This document shows positions 51,869 through 61,009 of a DNA stretch of 64,000 bases, in pieces. The translations under genes and the position numbers were made by a program. This DNA is from Chloroflexota bacterium (GTDB lineage: Bacteria; Chloroflexota; Anaerolineae; Anaerolineales; Anaerolineaceae). The stretch spans positions 36,208 through 100,207 of the forward strand of contig SLTK01000005.1 of assembly GCA_004347695.1 (NCBI GenBank), read 5' to 3'. The notes under the pieces are model-generated. The model made no database searches. It had not been told where the DNA came from and saw only the letters and a program-made list of their open reading frames with translations. Positions within the stretch are counted from its first letter, which is position 1. Every line of letters starts with the position of its first letter.

Positions 51869-53740
51869 TCAATTTCCTTCGCGGATGGTCTCGATAATTT
51901 CAGCCGCATAATCAAAGCGGTTGAATGCAGGCATGAGGTAAATCCCCTGGGCAAATTGTTTTATCTGATCGATTAATTCTATCGCAATTTCAATTCCTGT
52001 ACGGGCTTCCCGATCACCAGAATGTGCCATTCGGGATTGAACTTCATCCGGAATCTCAATGCCAGGCACTTCGTGTTGCAGGAAAGCGGCATGGCGCACA
52101 CTGACCAGCGGCAATAACCCGATCAACACCGGTACTTTCAAGCCGCCCAGTTCTTCATCGACTCGCTCCATGAAGGCTTTGGCCGCTGGAGGGTTATAAA
52201 TCGGCTGGGTCAGGATGAAATCTGCGCCGGCGCGCAGTTTGCGGTGTAAGTTTTTGATTTCGTGGTCTGGATCGGCAGCGGTAAGGTTCAAAGCGCAGCC
52301 GGCAAAAAACGACGTGGGCTGCCCAATATCGGCGCCGGCATGGTCGACGCCGGTGTTGAATCCCTGCTTGATCAACTTGATCAGCCCGGAAGGAACCAGG
52401 TCGTAATTATCCATGGCATCCGGATAATCACCAATGGCGGTCGGATCGCCCATAACTACGAAAACATTACGCACCCCCAGCGCGTGAGCTGCCAGCAGGT
52501 CCCCCTGCACGCGCAGCAAGTTGCGTCCGCGGGTTGGGAAATGCAGCACGGTCTCGATGCCAACTTTTTCCTGAATCAAACGGCAAACTGCCCAGGGACT
52601 CATGCGCATGCGCGCCATGGGGCTGTCAGCCACATTGATCACGTCCGCACCGGCTTCCTTGAGCAAGCTGGAACCTGCCATCAGCTTCTGCGCGGTCAAT
52701 CCGCGCGGCGGATCCACCTCGACCGCGAAAACAAATTGCCCGTTGGCCAATTTCTCAGCCAGTTGGGTTGGCTGCATCCCTTCAGGAGTAGCTTCTTCAC
52801 GTTCCACTGCAGTCAGGGTAAATCCGTTAGGTGCGCTGCCAGGTGGGGCATTTTCAATTGCCTGGTGCATCACCGCAATGTGTTTGGGCGTGGTACCACA
52901 GCAGCCGCCGATCAAACAGGCGCCGGCATGCCAGAAGGCCAGGGCGTAATCTGCAAAATATTCCGGCGAAGCGGGATACATGATTCGTCCGGCAACCTGT
53001 TCCGGCCAGCCGGCGTTCGGCATAACCGAGAATTTTCCCTGTGGCACCGCCTGCACCATCTGTTTCAGGATGCGCAAAATTTGATTCGGTCCGCCGGAAC
53101 AGTTTACCCCGATCACATCCGCACCGGCTTCTCGCAACTTTCTGGCCACTTTGGCCGGGTCGTCACCAAGCAGCGTCCGATCGTCTCGGGTGAAGGTCAT
53201 CGAGGCCACCACGGGGATATCCGAATTGATGTCACGCGCCGCCAGGATCGCTTCGCGCAGTTCATACAAATCGGTCATGGTTTCGATAATCAGCAGATCA
53301 ACATTGGCGGAGATCAATGCGTCAATCTGCTCGCGGAACACGATGCGCGCTTCTTCGGGCTGGACGCGGCCAAACGGCGCCAACCGCACACCCAGCGGAC
53401 CAACATCGCCAGCGATCAGTACATCCTTGTAGGATGCAAGAACTACGCGCCGCGCCAGTTCCACCGCGTTGATATTGATCTCGCGAACCCGTTTTTCCAG
53501 CCCGTGTTGCGCCAGCTTGTAGCGATTGGCGCTAAAGGTGTTGGTTTGTATGATGTTCGAGCCCGCATCGATGTATTCCCGGTGGATATCCGCTACCAGA
53601 GCCGGGCTGGTCAGGTTGAGTTCATCGAAGGATTGATCAAATGAAACACCGCGCTGGTGCAACAGAGTCCCCATCGCTCCATCGGAGATCAAAGGTCGGT
53701 CTGCTTGAATTTTTTCTAAAAATTTGGATTTTGTATCCAT
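51869..53740 (-). CDS. Homocysteine S-methyltransferase / 5,10-methylenetetrahydrofolate reductase fusion
   Basis: Fusion protein of 623 aa. Residues 1 to about 300 are a homocysteine methyltransferase of the MetH N-terminal/BhmT type: LISDGAMGTLLHQRG, IIQTNTFSANR, and the zinc cysteines in GVNCSGGP and IGGCCGTTPKHI. Residues about 335-620 are a MetF-like barrel (EVDPPRGLTAQKLM, FVVMGDPTAIGDYPD, GADFILTQPIYNP). The architecture is that of B. subtilis YitJ. Given MetH right upstream, the N-terminal half may deliver homocysteine or be redundant. GAGGTTGAA precedes the ATG at 53740. It begins one base after the metH stop. Confidence 0.92.
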   Translation of the reverse strand: MDTKSKFLEKIQADRPLISDGAMGTLLHQRGVSFDQSFDELNLTSPALVADIHREYIDAGSNIIQTNTFSANRYKLAQHGLEKRVREININAVELARRVVLASYKDVLIAGDVGPLGVRLAPFGRVQPEEARIVFREQIDALISANVDLLIIETMTDLYELREAILAARDINSDIPVVASMTFTRDDRTLLGDDPAKVARKLREAGADVIGVNCSGGPNQILRILKQMVQAVPQGKFSVMPNAGWPEQVAGRIMYPASPEYFADYALAFWHAGACLIGGCCGTTPKHIAVMHQAIENAPPGSAPNGFTLTAVEREEATPEGMQPTQLAEKLANGQFVFAVEVDPPRGLTAQKLMAGSSLLKEAGADVINVADSPMARMRMSPWAVCRLIQEKVGIETVLHFPTRGRNLLRVQGDLLAAHALGVRNVFVVMGDPTAIGDYPDAMDNYDLVPSGLIKLIKQGFNTGVDHAGADIGQPTSFFAGCALNLTAADPDHEIKNLHRKLRAGADFILTQPIYNPPAAKAFMERVDEELGGLKVPVLIGLLPLVSVRHAAFLQHEVPGIEIPDEVQSRMAHSGDREARTGIEIAIELIDQIKQFAQGIYLMPAFNRFDYAAEIIETIREGN

Positions 53741-53741
53741 T

Positions 53742-56700
53742 TCAACCTCGGCCCAATAACTGTTCGACCCGGCTTTCGCCAACATTAAAGTAACGCGCGG
53801 ATGGATGATGCACAATAATCGCCGCAGTGGACTGTTCCGGAGTCAACTGATACGCGCTGGTCAAGCCCATGCCAAGTTCAGATTCGGCCGGCAGCAGTGC
53901 AAACACTTTTTCGTGATCTGCCAATTCCGGGATGGCCGGATAGCCCCACGAATAACGTTTGCCCTGTTCTTCACCCAATCCCAATTCGCGACGAATGTGA
54001 CGGTGCAGGTATTCGGCAGTCGCTTCCGCCATTTGAACACCCAGACCGTGGGTGAAATAGGCTTCGCTGTAGTCGCCGGCTGCCTGAAGTTTTTCGGCCC
54101 GGCGGCTGGCCTCCTGCCCAACGGTGACCACCTGGAAGGCAACAACATCCATTTTGTCAGAACTCACCGGCGCAAAGTAATCCGCAAGGCACAAGCCCTC
54201 GGCAGAGATTTGACGCGGGAAGGTCATGCGCGTTTGCTCGCTTGGCGTACCGGATTGCACACTGCCCGGCTCGTAAATGATCAAGTCATTGCCATCCGAT
54301 TGAACCGGCCAATACCCGTAAACCGCCTGGGGTTTCAGCCATTTTTCGCGCAGTGCGATGCGCCGCATGGTATCCAAGCGTTGCTCGAATTCAGCTTCCA
54401 ACTTGATCCAGGCTGCCCCGTGGGTATTTTTGGCGCCCCACGACAGGCGGAACAGCTCATTTTTGGACAGGTATTGGAAAACCTCATCCAAAGGTAACGC
54501 ATGCACAACCCGCGGACCCCAGGAAGGCGGGCGCGGCAGGTTTTCTACGGGCGGCACCGATGAACCCGCCGCTGGCAAAGTTGCAGGCTCAGTATGCCCA
54601 CTTCGCCCTAGCTCCATCTCAGACTCGCGCTGGATGCGTTCCAGCAGGTCCGGTCGCTGCTGGCTATCCATCAGCGCATCCATGGTTGCCAGGCCCTCGA
54701 AGGCGTCTTTACAATAAAACACACCGGCTTCGTAAAACTCTCCGTTTTCGGTAGCCAAAATGCGCCGGCCAAAGCGTTTGTTGATGGCTGCGCCGCCCAC
54801 CAGCACCGGGATTTTTTGACCACGACGGTGCAGTTCATTGACGATCAAGGGCATCTGTTTACTGGTGCTGACGAGCAGCGCGCTTAAACCAATGGCATCA
54901 GCGTTGACCTCGGCAGCTTTAGCCAATATGGTCTCGGCGGGTACCTGTTTGCCCAGGTCCAGCACTTCATAGCCATTGTTGGAAAGGATGGTTTTAACCA
55001 GATTTTTGCCGATGTCATGCACATCTCCGTAAACGGTTGCCAGCACCAATCTCCCCTTGCTGACGCCTTCTTTTTTCTCGAGGAATTGCTCGACATGCGA
55101 GACGGATTTCTTCATCACCTCAGCCGATTGCAGTACAAACGGCAGAATCAGTTCGCCGCTGCCAAATTTGTCGCCCACTTCCTTCATGGCAGGCAGTAAT
55201 ACCGTGTTGAGAATTTCGACCGCAGTCTCGTGGCGAGATTTTCCGTTGCTGCGCGCCAGGATTTCATCGATATCCTGTTCGACGCCGTCCCGCATGCGGT
55301 GCAAAATGCGCCAGTGCAAGCGCTGCTCGGGTGTCAATTCCTTCAGAGCTTCTTTCTGGCTGCTGGCGCGCTGGGTGCTTCCAACGCCTGATTTTTCTAC
55401 CACGGCAATAAACTGCTGCAGTGCATCCGGCTTACGGTTGAGAATCAAATCTTCGGCCAGATCACGTTCGGTCTGCGGGATTTCGGCGTAAGGCGTGATA
55501 TGCGCCGGGTTGACGATGGCCATATCCAATCCGGCCAAAACGCAGTGATGCAGCATGATGCTGTTGAGGATGGCGCGCGCGTTTTGCGACAGTCCAAACG
55601 ATACGTTACTGACCCCAAGCGAGGTCAACACGCCCGGCAATTCCTGTTTAATGCGGCGAATGCCCTCGATGGTTTGCACGCCGGAATCGGCGAACTCCGG
55701 ATCGCCAGTCGCCAGGGTGAAGGTCAGCGCATCGAACACCAGGTCGGTGGGGCGCAGACCATACTCACCGACGGCAATGTCGTAAATTTTTCGCGCGACT
55801 TCCAGTTTGCGCTCGGCAGTTTTGGCCATGCCCGCTTCGTCGATGGTCAATGCGATGACAGCCGCATTGTAACGCCTGGCCAGCCCGAACACCCGGTCTG
55901 CCCGGGCGCGTCCGCCTTCCAGATGGGTCGAATTGATCAGGCAGCGCCCCGGCGCCGTTTTCAGTGCCGTTTCCATCACATCCAATTCGGTACTGTCGAT
56001 CACCAACGGCACCCGCATCACCGGCGCCAGTTTTTTGATCACCCGGCGCATCGTCTCCGATTCATCCGCGCGTTCGGTAAGCGCCACGCAAATATCCAGG
56101 CCGTGCGCGCCGGAATCCAGTTGCTGCCGGGCGACTTCCACCACGCTGTCGTAGTCTTCAGCCAAAATAATTTCTTTGAACTTGCGGCTGCCCTGCGTAT
56201 TCAGCCGTTCACCGATGAGGAATGGACGCGGCTCCTGCAGCATGGGCTGTGCCTGGATGGCAGATGCCAGACGCGGGATTTCGAGGTCTGGGCGCGGGGA
56301 AGACTTGCGACCGCCTACTTTTTCCACTAAAAGACGCAAGTGGTCCGGCGTGGTGCCGCAGCAGCCGCCCACCACGTTGATGTGATTTTTTTCGACAAAT
56401 TCAGCCAATGCCGAAGCAAACGGTTCCGGCTCCAACGGGTAAACAGCCTGGCCATCCACGTTGAGCGGCAGTCCGGCGTTGGGGATGCAGGATACGGGCA
56501 GGTGGGTTTGTTCACCAAGATAGCGGATCGGCTCCCGCATGTGCTCCGGACCGGTGGAACAATTCAGCCCGATCACATCGATCGCCAGCCCGTCCAGAAT
56601 GGTCTGTACGGCGGAAATGTCCGTGCCGAGCAGCATGCGTCCGGTGGTGTCCAGCGTCACCTGCGCCTGGATCGGGAGGTAAATCCCGGTTTCTTCGAAG

Positions 56701-57263
56701 GCTTTTTGTACGCCCAGGATGGCGGCCTTGACCTCCAGAATATCCTGCGAGGTCTCGATCAGGATCAAATCAGCGCCCCCCTGCGCCAATCCAACCGCCT
56801 GCTCGCGAAAAATGTCGACCAGTTCGTCGAATGGCACATTGGAAAGCTCCGGGTCGTCCATGGACGGCAGTTTGCCGGACGGACCAATCGACCCGGCGAC
56901 AAAACGCGGCTGATCGGGCGTCGAATATTCATCCGCCAGCCGCCGCGCCAGCGACGCCGCTGCGCGATTGATCTCATTGACGCGCGTTTGCAAGCCATAC
57001 TCGCCCAGAGTCAGCCGGTTCGAGCGGAAGGTGTCGGTTTCGATGACATCCACACCTACTTCCAGGAACGAACGATGAACCTGCTCGACGGCTTGCGGGT
57101 AGGTGATTACCAGGTAGTCGTTACAACCATTGGTGCGTTCGCCGCCAAAGTGCTCGGCGGTCAAATTCAATTGTTGCAGGCTGGTGCCCATCGCGCCGTC
57201 AAAAATCAATACGCGCTGAGCCAGGGCGTCCAGGTACTTCCGATTGGTGTATTGGCGTTCCAT
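53742..57263 (-). CDS. metH: Cobalamin-dependent methionine synthase
   Basis: Makes methionine from homocysteine and 5-methyl-THF via methylcobalamin. It is 1173 aa, full length for four-domain MetH. The homocysteine domain (1 to about 320) has IFDGAMGTSLQQL and zinc cysteines in VIGLNCSTGPEHM and VVGGCCGTTPDHL. The pterin domain (about 340-620) has RPFLIGERLNTQGSRKFKE. The cap and B12 domain (about 650-880) has the cobalt-ligand motif VYGDVHDIGKNLV. The AdoMet activation domain (about 950-1170) ends near YSWGYPAIPELADHEK. GGGAGAAC before the ATG at 57263 decides the start; a longer frame would translate the SAM riboswitch. It leads the operon. Confidence 0.97.
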   Translation of the reverse strand: MERQYTNRKYLDALAQRVLIFDGAMGTSLQQLNLTAEHFGGERTNGCNDYLVITYPQAVEQVHRSFLEVGVDVIETDTFRSNRLTLGEYGLQTRVNEINRAAASLARRLADEYSTPDQPRFVAGSIGPSGKLPSMDDPELSNVPFDELVDIFREQAVGLAQGGADLILIETSQDILEVKAAILGVQKAFEETGIYLPIQAQVTLDTTGRMLLGTDISAVQTILDGLAIDVIGLNCSTGPEHMREPIRYLGEQTHLPVSCIPNAGLPLNVDGQAVYPLEPEPFASALAEFVEKNHINVVGGCCGTTPDHLRLLVEKVGGRKSSPRPDLEIPRLASAIQAQPMLQEPRPFLIGERLNTQGSRKFKEIILAEDYDSVVEVARQQLDSGAHGLDICVALTERADESETMRRVIKKLAPVMRVPLVIDSTELDVMETALKTAPGRCLINSTHLEGGRARADRVFGLARRYNAAVIALTIDEAGMAKTAERKLEVARKIYDIAVGEYGLRPTDLVFDALTFTLATGDPEFADSGVQTIEGIRRIKQELPGVLTSLGVSNVSFGLSQNARAILNSIMLHHCVLAGLDMAIVNPAHITPYAEIPQTERDLAEDLILNRKPDALQQFIAVVEKSGVGSTQRASSQKEALKELTPEQRLHWRILHRMRDGVEQDIDEILARSNGKSRHETAVEILNTVLLPAMKEVGDKFGSGELILPFVLQSAEVMKKSVSHVEQFLEKKEGVSKGRLVLATVYGDVHDIGKNLVKTILSNNGYEVLDLGKQVPAETILAKAAEVNADAIGLSALLVSTSKQMPLIVNELHRRGQKIPVLVGGAAINKRFGRRILATENGEFYEAGVFYCKDAFEGLATMDALMDSQQRPDLLERIQRESEMELGRSGHTEPATLPAAGSSVPPVENLPRPPSWGPRVVHALPLDEVFQYLSKNELFRLSWGAKNTHGAAWIKLEAEFEQRLDTMRRIALREKWLKPQAVYGYWPVQSDGNDLIIYEPGSVQSGTPSEQTRMTFPRQISAEGLCLADYFAPVSSDKMDVVAFQVVTVGQEASRRAEKLQAAGDYSEAYFTHGLGVQMAEATAEYLHRHIRRELGLGEEQGKRYSWGYPAIPELADHEKVFALLPAESELGMGLTSAYQLTPEQSTAAIIVHHPSARYFNVGESRVEQLLGRG

Positions 57264-57275
57264 GATGTTCTCCCG

Positions 57276-57306
57276 ATAAACAAAAGCCTCTCTGGATACG
57301 AGAGGC
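57276..57306 (-). terminator. Regulated terminator of the SAM riboswitch
   Basis: On the minus strand GAGAGGC and GCCTCTC arms (57306-57300 and 57292-57286) enclose a seven-base loop, followed by TTTTGTTT. It lies 21 bases after the aptamer and 13 bases before the metH ribosome site region. The arm also can pair with the aptamer's closing GATGAGAG, giving an antiterminator. Confidence 0.85.
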
Positions 57307-57326
57307 CAAGGGTTAGAGTGGCTGCT

Positions 57327-57439
57327 CTCATCTGCCAGAATCCCCGCCATAGCGGGCGATCTGCCGGAATTGGCACCAGCTGATTTTGCAGCGGTTGCCG
57401 AGGTATCGTCGGGCCGGTCCCTCCACCTCTCTGGATGAG
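57327..57439 (-). promoter_or_regulatory. SAM-I (S-box) riboswitch aptamer
   Basis: The minus strand shows the S-box core in order: CTCATC, AGAGAGGTGGAGGGACCGGC, then ACCTCGGCAACC, GGTGCCAATTCC, a 5-bp hairpin CCCGC..GCGGG, and GATGAG closing P1 with CTCATC. All core elements of SAM-I aptamers are present. A TAGAAT -10-like sequence lies upstream at 57459-57454. With SAM bound, the terminator at 57276-57306 should form and silence metH and the genes behind it. Confidence 0.95.
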
Positions 57440-57553
57440 CGTTGTTAGCGAATATTCTACCACAAATGGTCAAGTATTTATACAAGCAAGCAAGGGTGAT
57501 CGTATGGTCGTTATTCTACGCGAGGGATCGATGATGGCAAAACCATTAATGCC

Positions 57554-57593
57554 CCCTCACCTTACCTCTCCCCCAAAAGAACTCGGGGGAGAG
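57554..57593. repeat. Palindromic CCCTCACC-type intergenic repeat
   Basis: CTCTCCCCC (57566-57574) and GGGGGAGAG (57585-57593) form a 9-bp stem preceded by CCCCTCACCTTAC, the same motif as at 40801 and 40976. The rest of 57486-57690 holds no gene. Confidence 0.65.
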
Positions 57594-57693
57594 GCCGCCT
57601 TATGCATTTTTATGAGTTAACTGGAGTAGTATAAAAATACTGACTATCTATCCAGCCAGCCCTAATTAAATAGCCCCCGTAATCCCAGATGCG

Positions 57694-57718
57694 ATATAAT
57701 TTCAGCAGCGAGGTACGC
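57694..57718 (+). promoter_or_regulatory. -10 box and ribosome site of the selA operon
   Basis: TATAAT at 57694-57699 and GAGGT at about 57709-57713 precede the GTG at 57719. An ATG at 57689 would lie upstream of the -10, so the GTG is the likelier start of the first gene. Confidence 0.5.
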
Positions 57719-58129
57719 GTGGACGACCCAAAACTCCCCCCTTTCAAGCCTTTCCTCATCGTCTCTTTGATTCTCGGTATTTTCGGGATTCTCGGCCTGG
57801 CCTTACTCTTCGGTTTCACCGTGCCCACCCTGGGACCGCGCTGGCTTTTCTTTTTCCTGGGCGCAGCCAGCGTCAGCGGACTGGCGCTGCCAATTGTTTA
57901 CTTATTGCACTGGCGCTTCCCTTCGCCCAACCCCACCACCCCTGGTATTCTGGTTCGCCAGGCCATCTGGGGCGGGGTTTATTTTGACCTGCTGGCCTGG
58001 TTCCAATTGGGACGAGTCTTGAGCCTGCCGCTGGCCGTCGGACTGGCAGCCGGGATCGTGGTCATCGAATTTGCTCTGCGGTTGGCCGAGCGCAGCCGCT
58101 TCGCTCCCGGCGTCCCTGGAAATGAGTGA
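57719..58129 (+). CDS. Small integral membrane protein, function unknown
   Basis: About 136 aa from the GTG at 57719, with GAGGT before it. It has three to four hydrophobic helices (PFLIVSLILGIFGILGLALL, WLFFFLGAASVSGLALPIVY, and LSLPLAVGLAAGIVVIEFAL). I recognise no conserved family motif. The last eight bases overlap the start of selA (ATGAGTGA), so the two are translationally coupled. A role related to selenium is suggested only by this position. Confidence 0.65.
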   Translation: MDDPKLPPFKPFLIVSLILGIFGILGLALLFGFTVPTLGPRWLFFFLGAASVSGLALPIVYLLHWRFPSPNPTTPGILVRQAIWGGVYFDLLAWFQLGRVLSLPLAVGLAAGIVVIEFALRLAERSRFAPGVPGNE

Positions 58130-59483
58130 CCTGCGCAGGCTGCCATCGATCGAACGCCTGCTGCAAACCGAACAGGCGTCACGCCTGGTAACTGAATTTG
58201 GCCGGCCGCTGACGCTGGACGCAGTGCGCACGGTATTGGCAGAAGCCCGCCAGGACATGCAGACCGGCGCAGAAGTCCCTGAACCAGATGAAATTTTCAC
58301 CCGCATCAATAATTGGCTATACGCAACAACTCAAACCACCCTGCTGCCGGTGATCAACGCCACCGGGGTAATCCTGCATACCAACCTGGGTCGGGCGCCC
58401 TTGAGCGCCGACGCTTCGCTGGCCATGCAGCGGGTTGCCACCGGTTATTCTTCCCTCGAATACAACCTGGAAAACGGTCAGCGCGGCTCGCGCGAAGTCC
58501 ACGCCGAGGCTCTGCTCGCCCGGTTAACCGGCGCTGAAGCGGCGCTGGTGGTCAATAACAATGCGGCGGCGGTCCTGCTGGCGCTCAGCACGCTGGCGAA
58601 ACGCCGGGCAGTAGTTATTTCCCGCACTCAACTGGTTGAAATTGGCGGCGGTTTCCGCGTACCAGAGGTGATGAAGCAGTCCGGCGCGCGCCTGGTCGAA
58701 GTGGGTACGACCAACCGGGTGCATTTGTCTGATTACACTGCCGCCATCGCGGAAACATCCCCGGCTCTGGTGCTGCATGCACATTCCTCCAATTTCAAGA
58801 TCATCGGCTTTACCAGCGAACCCCCGCTGGTCGAGGTGTCCGAAGCTGCCCACCAACATGGTGTGCTTTTTCTGGACGATCTGGGTTCGGGTGCGCTTCT
58901 GGACACGGCTCACTACGGCCTGTCGCATGAACCGACCGTGCAAGAGTCGCTGGCTGCCGGCGCTGACCTGGTATGCTTCTCGGGCGATAAACTGTTGGGC
59001 GGTCCGCAAGCCGGGATTATCATCGGGCGGAAAGCTTTAATCCAAAAACTCAAAAAACACCCGCTGGCGCGCGCAGTGCGTGCGGACAAACTCTGTCTGG
59101 CGGCTCTATCTGAGACGCTGCTGCATTACCTCAAAAATGAAGCGGTCGAAAAAATCCCGGTCTGGCAGATGATTTCCCAGACCAACGACCAAATCCGCCA
59201 ACGGGCGCAGCACTGGCAGACGGTGCTAGGCGCCGGTCGCCTGGTGGACGGACTTTCGACCGTCGGCGGCGGCAGCCTGCCCGAGGAGACGCTTCCAACC
59301 ACGCTGCTGGTTGTAGACTTGCCAAAGCCTAACCAGGTAATGGCCCGGCTGCGCAGCAGCAACCCACCAGTTATAGCCTGCATCGTTGCAGATCGCGTTG
59401 CTTTTGACCCGCGCACTGTGCTGCCCGCGCAGGAAGAAACACTGCTGCGGCAAATTAAGACTCTCATACAGAGTCATACTTAA
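58122..59483 (+). CDS. selA: L-seryl-tRNA(Sec) selenium transferase
   Basis: PLP enzyme converting seryl-tRNA(Sec) to selenocysteyl-tRNA(Sec) with selenophosphate. It is 453 aa. An N-terminal tRNA-binding domain (LPSIERLLQTEQA) is followed by the PLP fold: TGVILHTNLGRAPL, ALVVNNNAAAVLL, FLDDLGSGAL and the Schiff-base lysine in CFSGDKLLGGPQAGI. The start at 58122 overlaps the previous gene. selB, selC and selD are not in the window, but SelA implies selenoprotein synthesis in this organism. That fits the presence of YgeY-type and purine genes often tied to selenium-dependent hydroxylases. Confidence 0.95.
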   Translation: MSDLRRLPSIERLLQTEQASRLVTEFGRPLTLDAVRTVLAEARQDMQTGAEVPEPDEIFTRINNWLYATTQTTLLPVINATGVILHTNLGRAPLSADASLAMQRVATGYSSLEYNLENGQRGSREVHAEALLARLTGAEAALVVNNNAAAVLLALSTLAKRRAVVISRTQLVEIGGGFRVPEVMKQSGARLVEVGTTNRVHLSDYTAAIAETSPALVLHAHSSNFKIIGFTSEPPLVEVSEAAHQHGVLFLDDLGSGALLDTAHYGLSHEPTVQESLAAGADLVCFSGDKLLGGPQAGIIIGRKALIQKLKKHPLARAVRADKLCLAALSETLLHYLKNEAVEKIPVWQMISQTNDQIRQRAQHWQTVLGAGRLVDGLSTVGGGSLPEETLPTTLLVVDLPKPNQVMARLRSSNPPVIACIVADRVAFDPRTVLPAQEETLLRQIKTLIQSHT

Positions 59484-59511
59484 TAATTCACCCCCTCTGA
59501 AGGAGTTTGCC

Positions 59512-60747
59512 ATGAAATCGGACCTGGATGCCCTGATGCTCGCCAACGCCATCGACATTCTGCTGGTCAATGGGCCGGCGGTTCATAACCCGGCCATGAT
59601 GTACCTGACGGGCGGCGGTCATATCACCAACGCTGAACTGATCAAAAAACGCGGCGAGCAGCCGGTTTTATTCTGCGGCATGATGGAACGCGACGAGGCC
59701 GCCAGGACCGGACTGCCGGTGCGCCTCTATTCCGATTATCCTCTGGCGGACCGGTTGAAAGAAGCCAATGGCGACGCCGAAGTGGCAGATTCCTTGCGCC
59801 TGTTCAAGCAATTCACCGATCTGGGAATCACCCGCGGCAGAGTGGCAATTTACGGCATAGTGGAAGCCGGGCCGCTTTTTGCCAATCTGCAGCGCGTTGC
59901 CAGGATGCTGCCCGATCTCGAATTCACCGGTTTCGTGTACGACCCCATTTTCAACGGCGCGATGATGACCAAGGAAGCGGATGAAATCGAGCGTATCCGC
60001 AAAGTCGGCAAGATCACAACCCGGGTCGTCGGGCGGGTGGCAGATTATCTGACGGGACAGCGCGTCAAGGACGATGTGCTGGTCAAACCCGACGGTCAAC
60101 CAGTCACGGTCGGCGATGTTAAGAGCCTAATCGACCTCTGGCTGGCGGAATTAGGGGCTTCCAACCCGGAGGCAACCATCTTTGCCATCGGCCGCGACGC
60201 TGGTGTCCCGCACAGCGCCGGCACTCCTACGGATTTGATGCGCCTCGGCCAATCCATTGTTTTTGATATCTTCCCCTGCGAAGCCGGCGGCGGTTATTTT
60301 TACGATTTTACCCGCACCTGGAGCCTGGGTTACGCCACCGATGAGTTATTAAGCTTGTATGATCAGGTCCATCGTGTATATAAGGACCTGGCGGCCGGGT
60401 TGAAACTCGGCCAGGATTTTATCGAGGTGCAGCATCGCACCAACGAATTGTTCGAAGCCATGGGGCATCCCACCTCGCGTTCCCAACCCACCGCCAGCGA
60501 AGGGTATATTCACAGTATCGGTCACGGTGTTGGCCTGAAAATACATGAAATGCCGTTTTCAGGGCTGGCAGCCGGACCGGCGGATAAATTGGTTCCCGGA
60601 ACGGTGTTCACCCTCGAGCCAGGGTTGTATTACCCATCGCGCAACATGGGCGTGCGCATCGAGGATACCTACGCCACCCACCCGGACGGAAGTTTCGAGG
60701 CGTTGGTCGAATATCCCTACGACCTGGTGCTGCCGGTGAGGAAATAG
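59512..60747 (+). CDS. M24-family Xaa-Pro peptidase
   Basis: Pita-bread metallopeptidase of 411 aa, likely an aminopeptidase P or prolidase. The N-terminal creatinase domain (1-160) precedes the catalytic domain. Metal ligands are seen in FDIFPCEAGGGYFYDFTRTW (Asp residues), IHSIGHGVGLKIHE (His), TLEPGLYY (Glu) and VRIEDTY (Glu). GAAGGAG just before the ATG at 59512 sets the start. It follows selA by 28 bp and may be co-transcribed; a functional link with selenium is not evident. Confidence 0.92.
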   Translation: MKSDLDALMLANAIDILLVNGPAVHNPAMMYLTGGGHITNAELIKKRGEQPVLFCGMMERDEAARTGLPVRLYSDYPLADRLKEANGDAEVADSLRLFKQFTDLGITRGRVAIYGIVEAGPLFANLQRVARMLPDLEFTGFVYDPIFNGAMMTKEADEIERIRKVGKITTRVVGRVADYLTGQRVKDDVLVKPDGQPVTVGDVKSLIDLWLAELGASNPEATIFAIGRDAGVPHSAGTPTDLMRLGQSIVFDIFPCEAGGGYFYDFTRTWSLGYATDELLSLYDQVHRVYKDLAAGLKLGQDFIEVQHRTNELFEAMGHPTSRSQPTASEGYIHSIGHGVGLKIHEMPFSGLAAGPADKLVPGTVFTLEPGLYYPSRNMGVRIEDTYATHPDGSFEALVEYPYDLVLPVRK

Positions 60748-61009
60748 AAAGCCTCATCACGGGGATGGAGAAAAAGGGCGGTTTTTATTCCGGATTCAAG
60801 ATTTAAACGCGAAGATCGCTAAGGTTATAAGGACGCCAAGAAAAACCAGGAGTTTTATTTCTTCATTTTGGAATTCTTCGCATTCTTCGAGTCCTTTGTG
60901 TCCTTTGCGTTTTAATGTTTAATCCCGATATGGGCATTCCAGCACCGGCAAATAGATAAGCTGGCAAGCAATTTGGACTTCTTACGCATTGTAGGTTAAA
61001 ATCAACCTT
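60748..61009 (+). promoter_or_regulatory. Intergenic region with the tsaD promoter
   Basis: Mostly degenerate AT-rich repeat-like sequence without a gene. Near its end, TTGGAC (60973-60978) and TAAAAT (60997-61002) are spaced by 18 bases. The -10 ends seven bases before the tsaD ATG with no ribosome site between, suggesting a leaderless tsaD transcript. Confidence 0.45.

Noticed and set aside
52262..53644. 460-codon plus-strand frame as a gene
   Set aside because: It lies entirely antisense to the strongly supported homocysteine methyltransferase-MetF gene and shows no family motif.
56340..57383. 347-codon plus-strand frame as a gene
   Set aside because: Antisense to metH and the SAM riboswitch, with no recognisable domain.
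57264..57485. N-terminal extension of MetH
   Set aside because: The extra 74 codons translate the SAM riboswitch and its terminator; a good ribosome site precedes the ATG at 57263.
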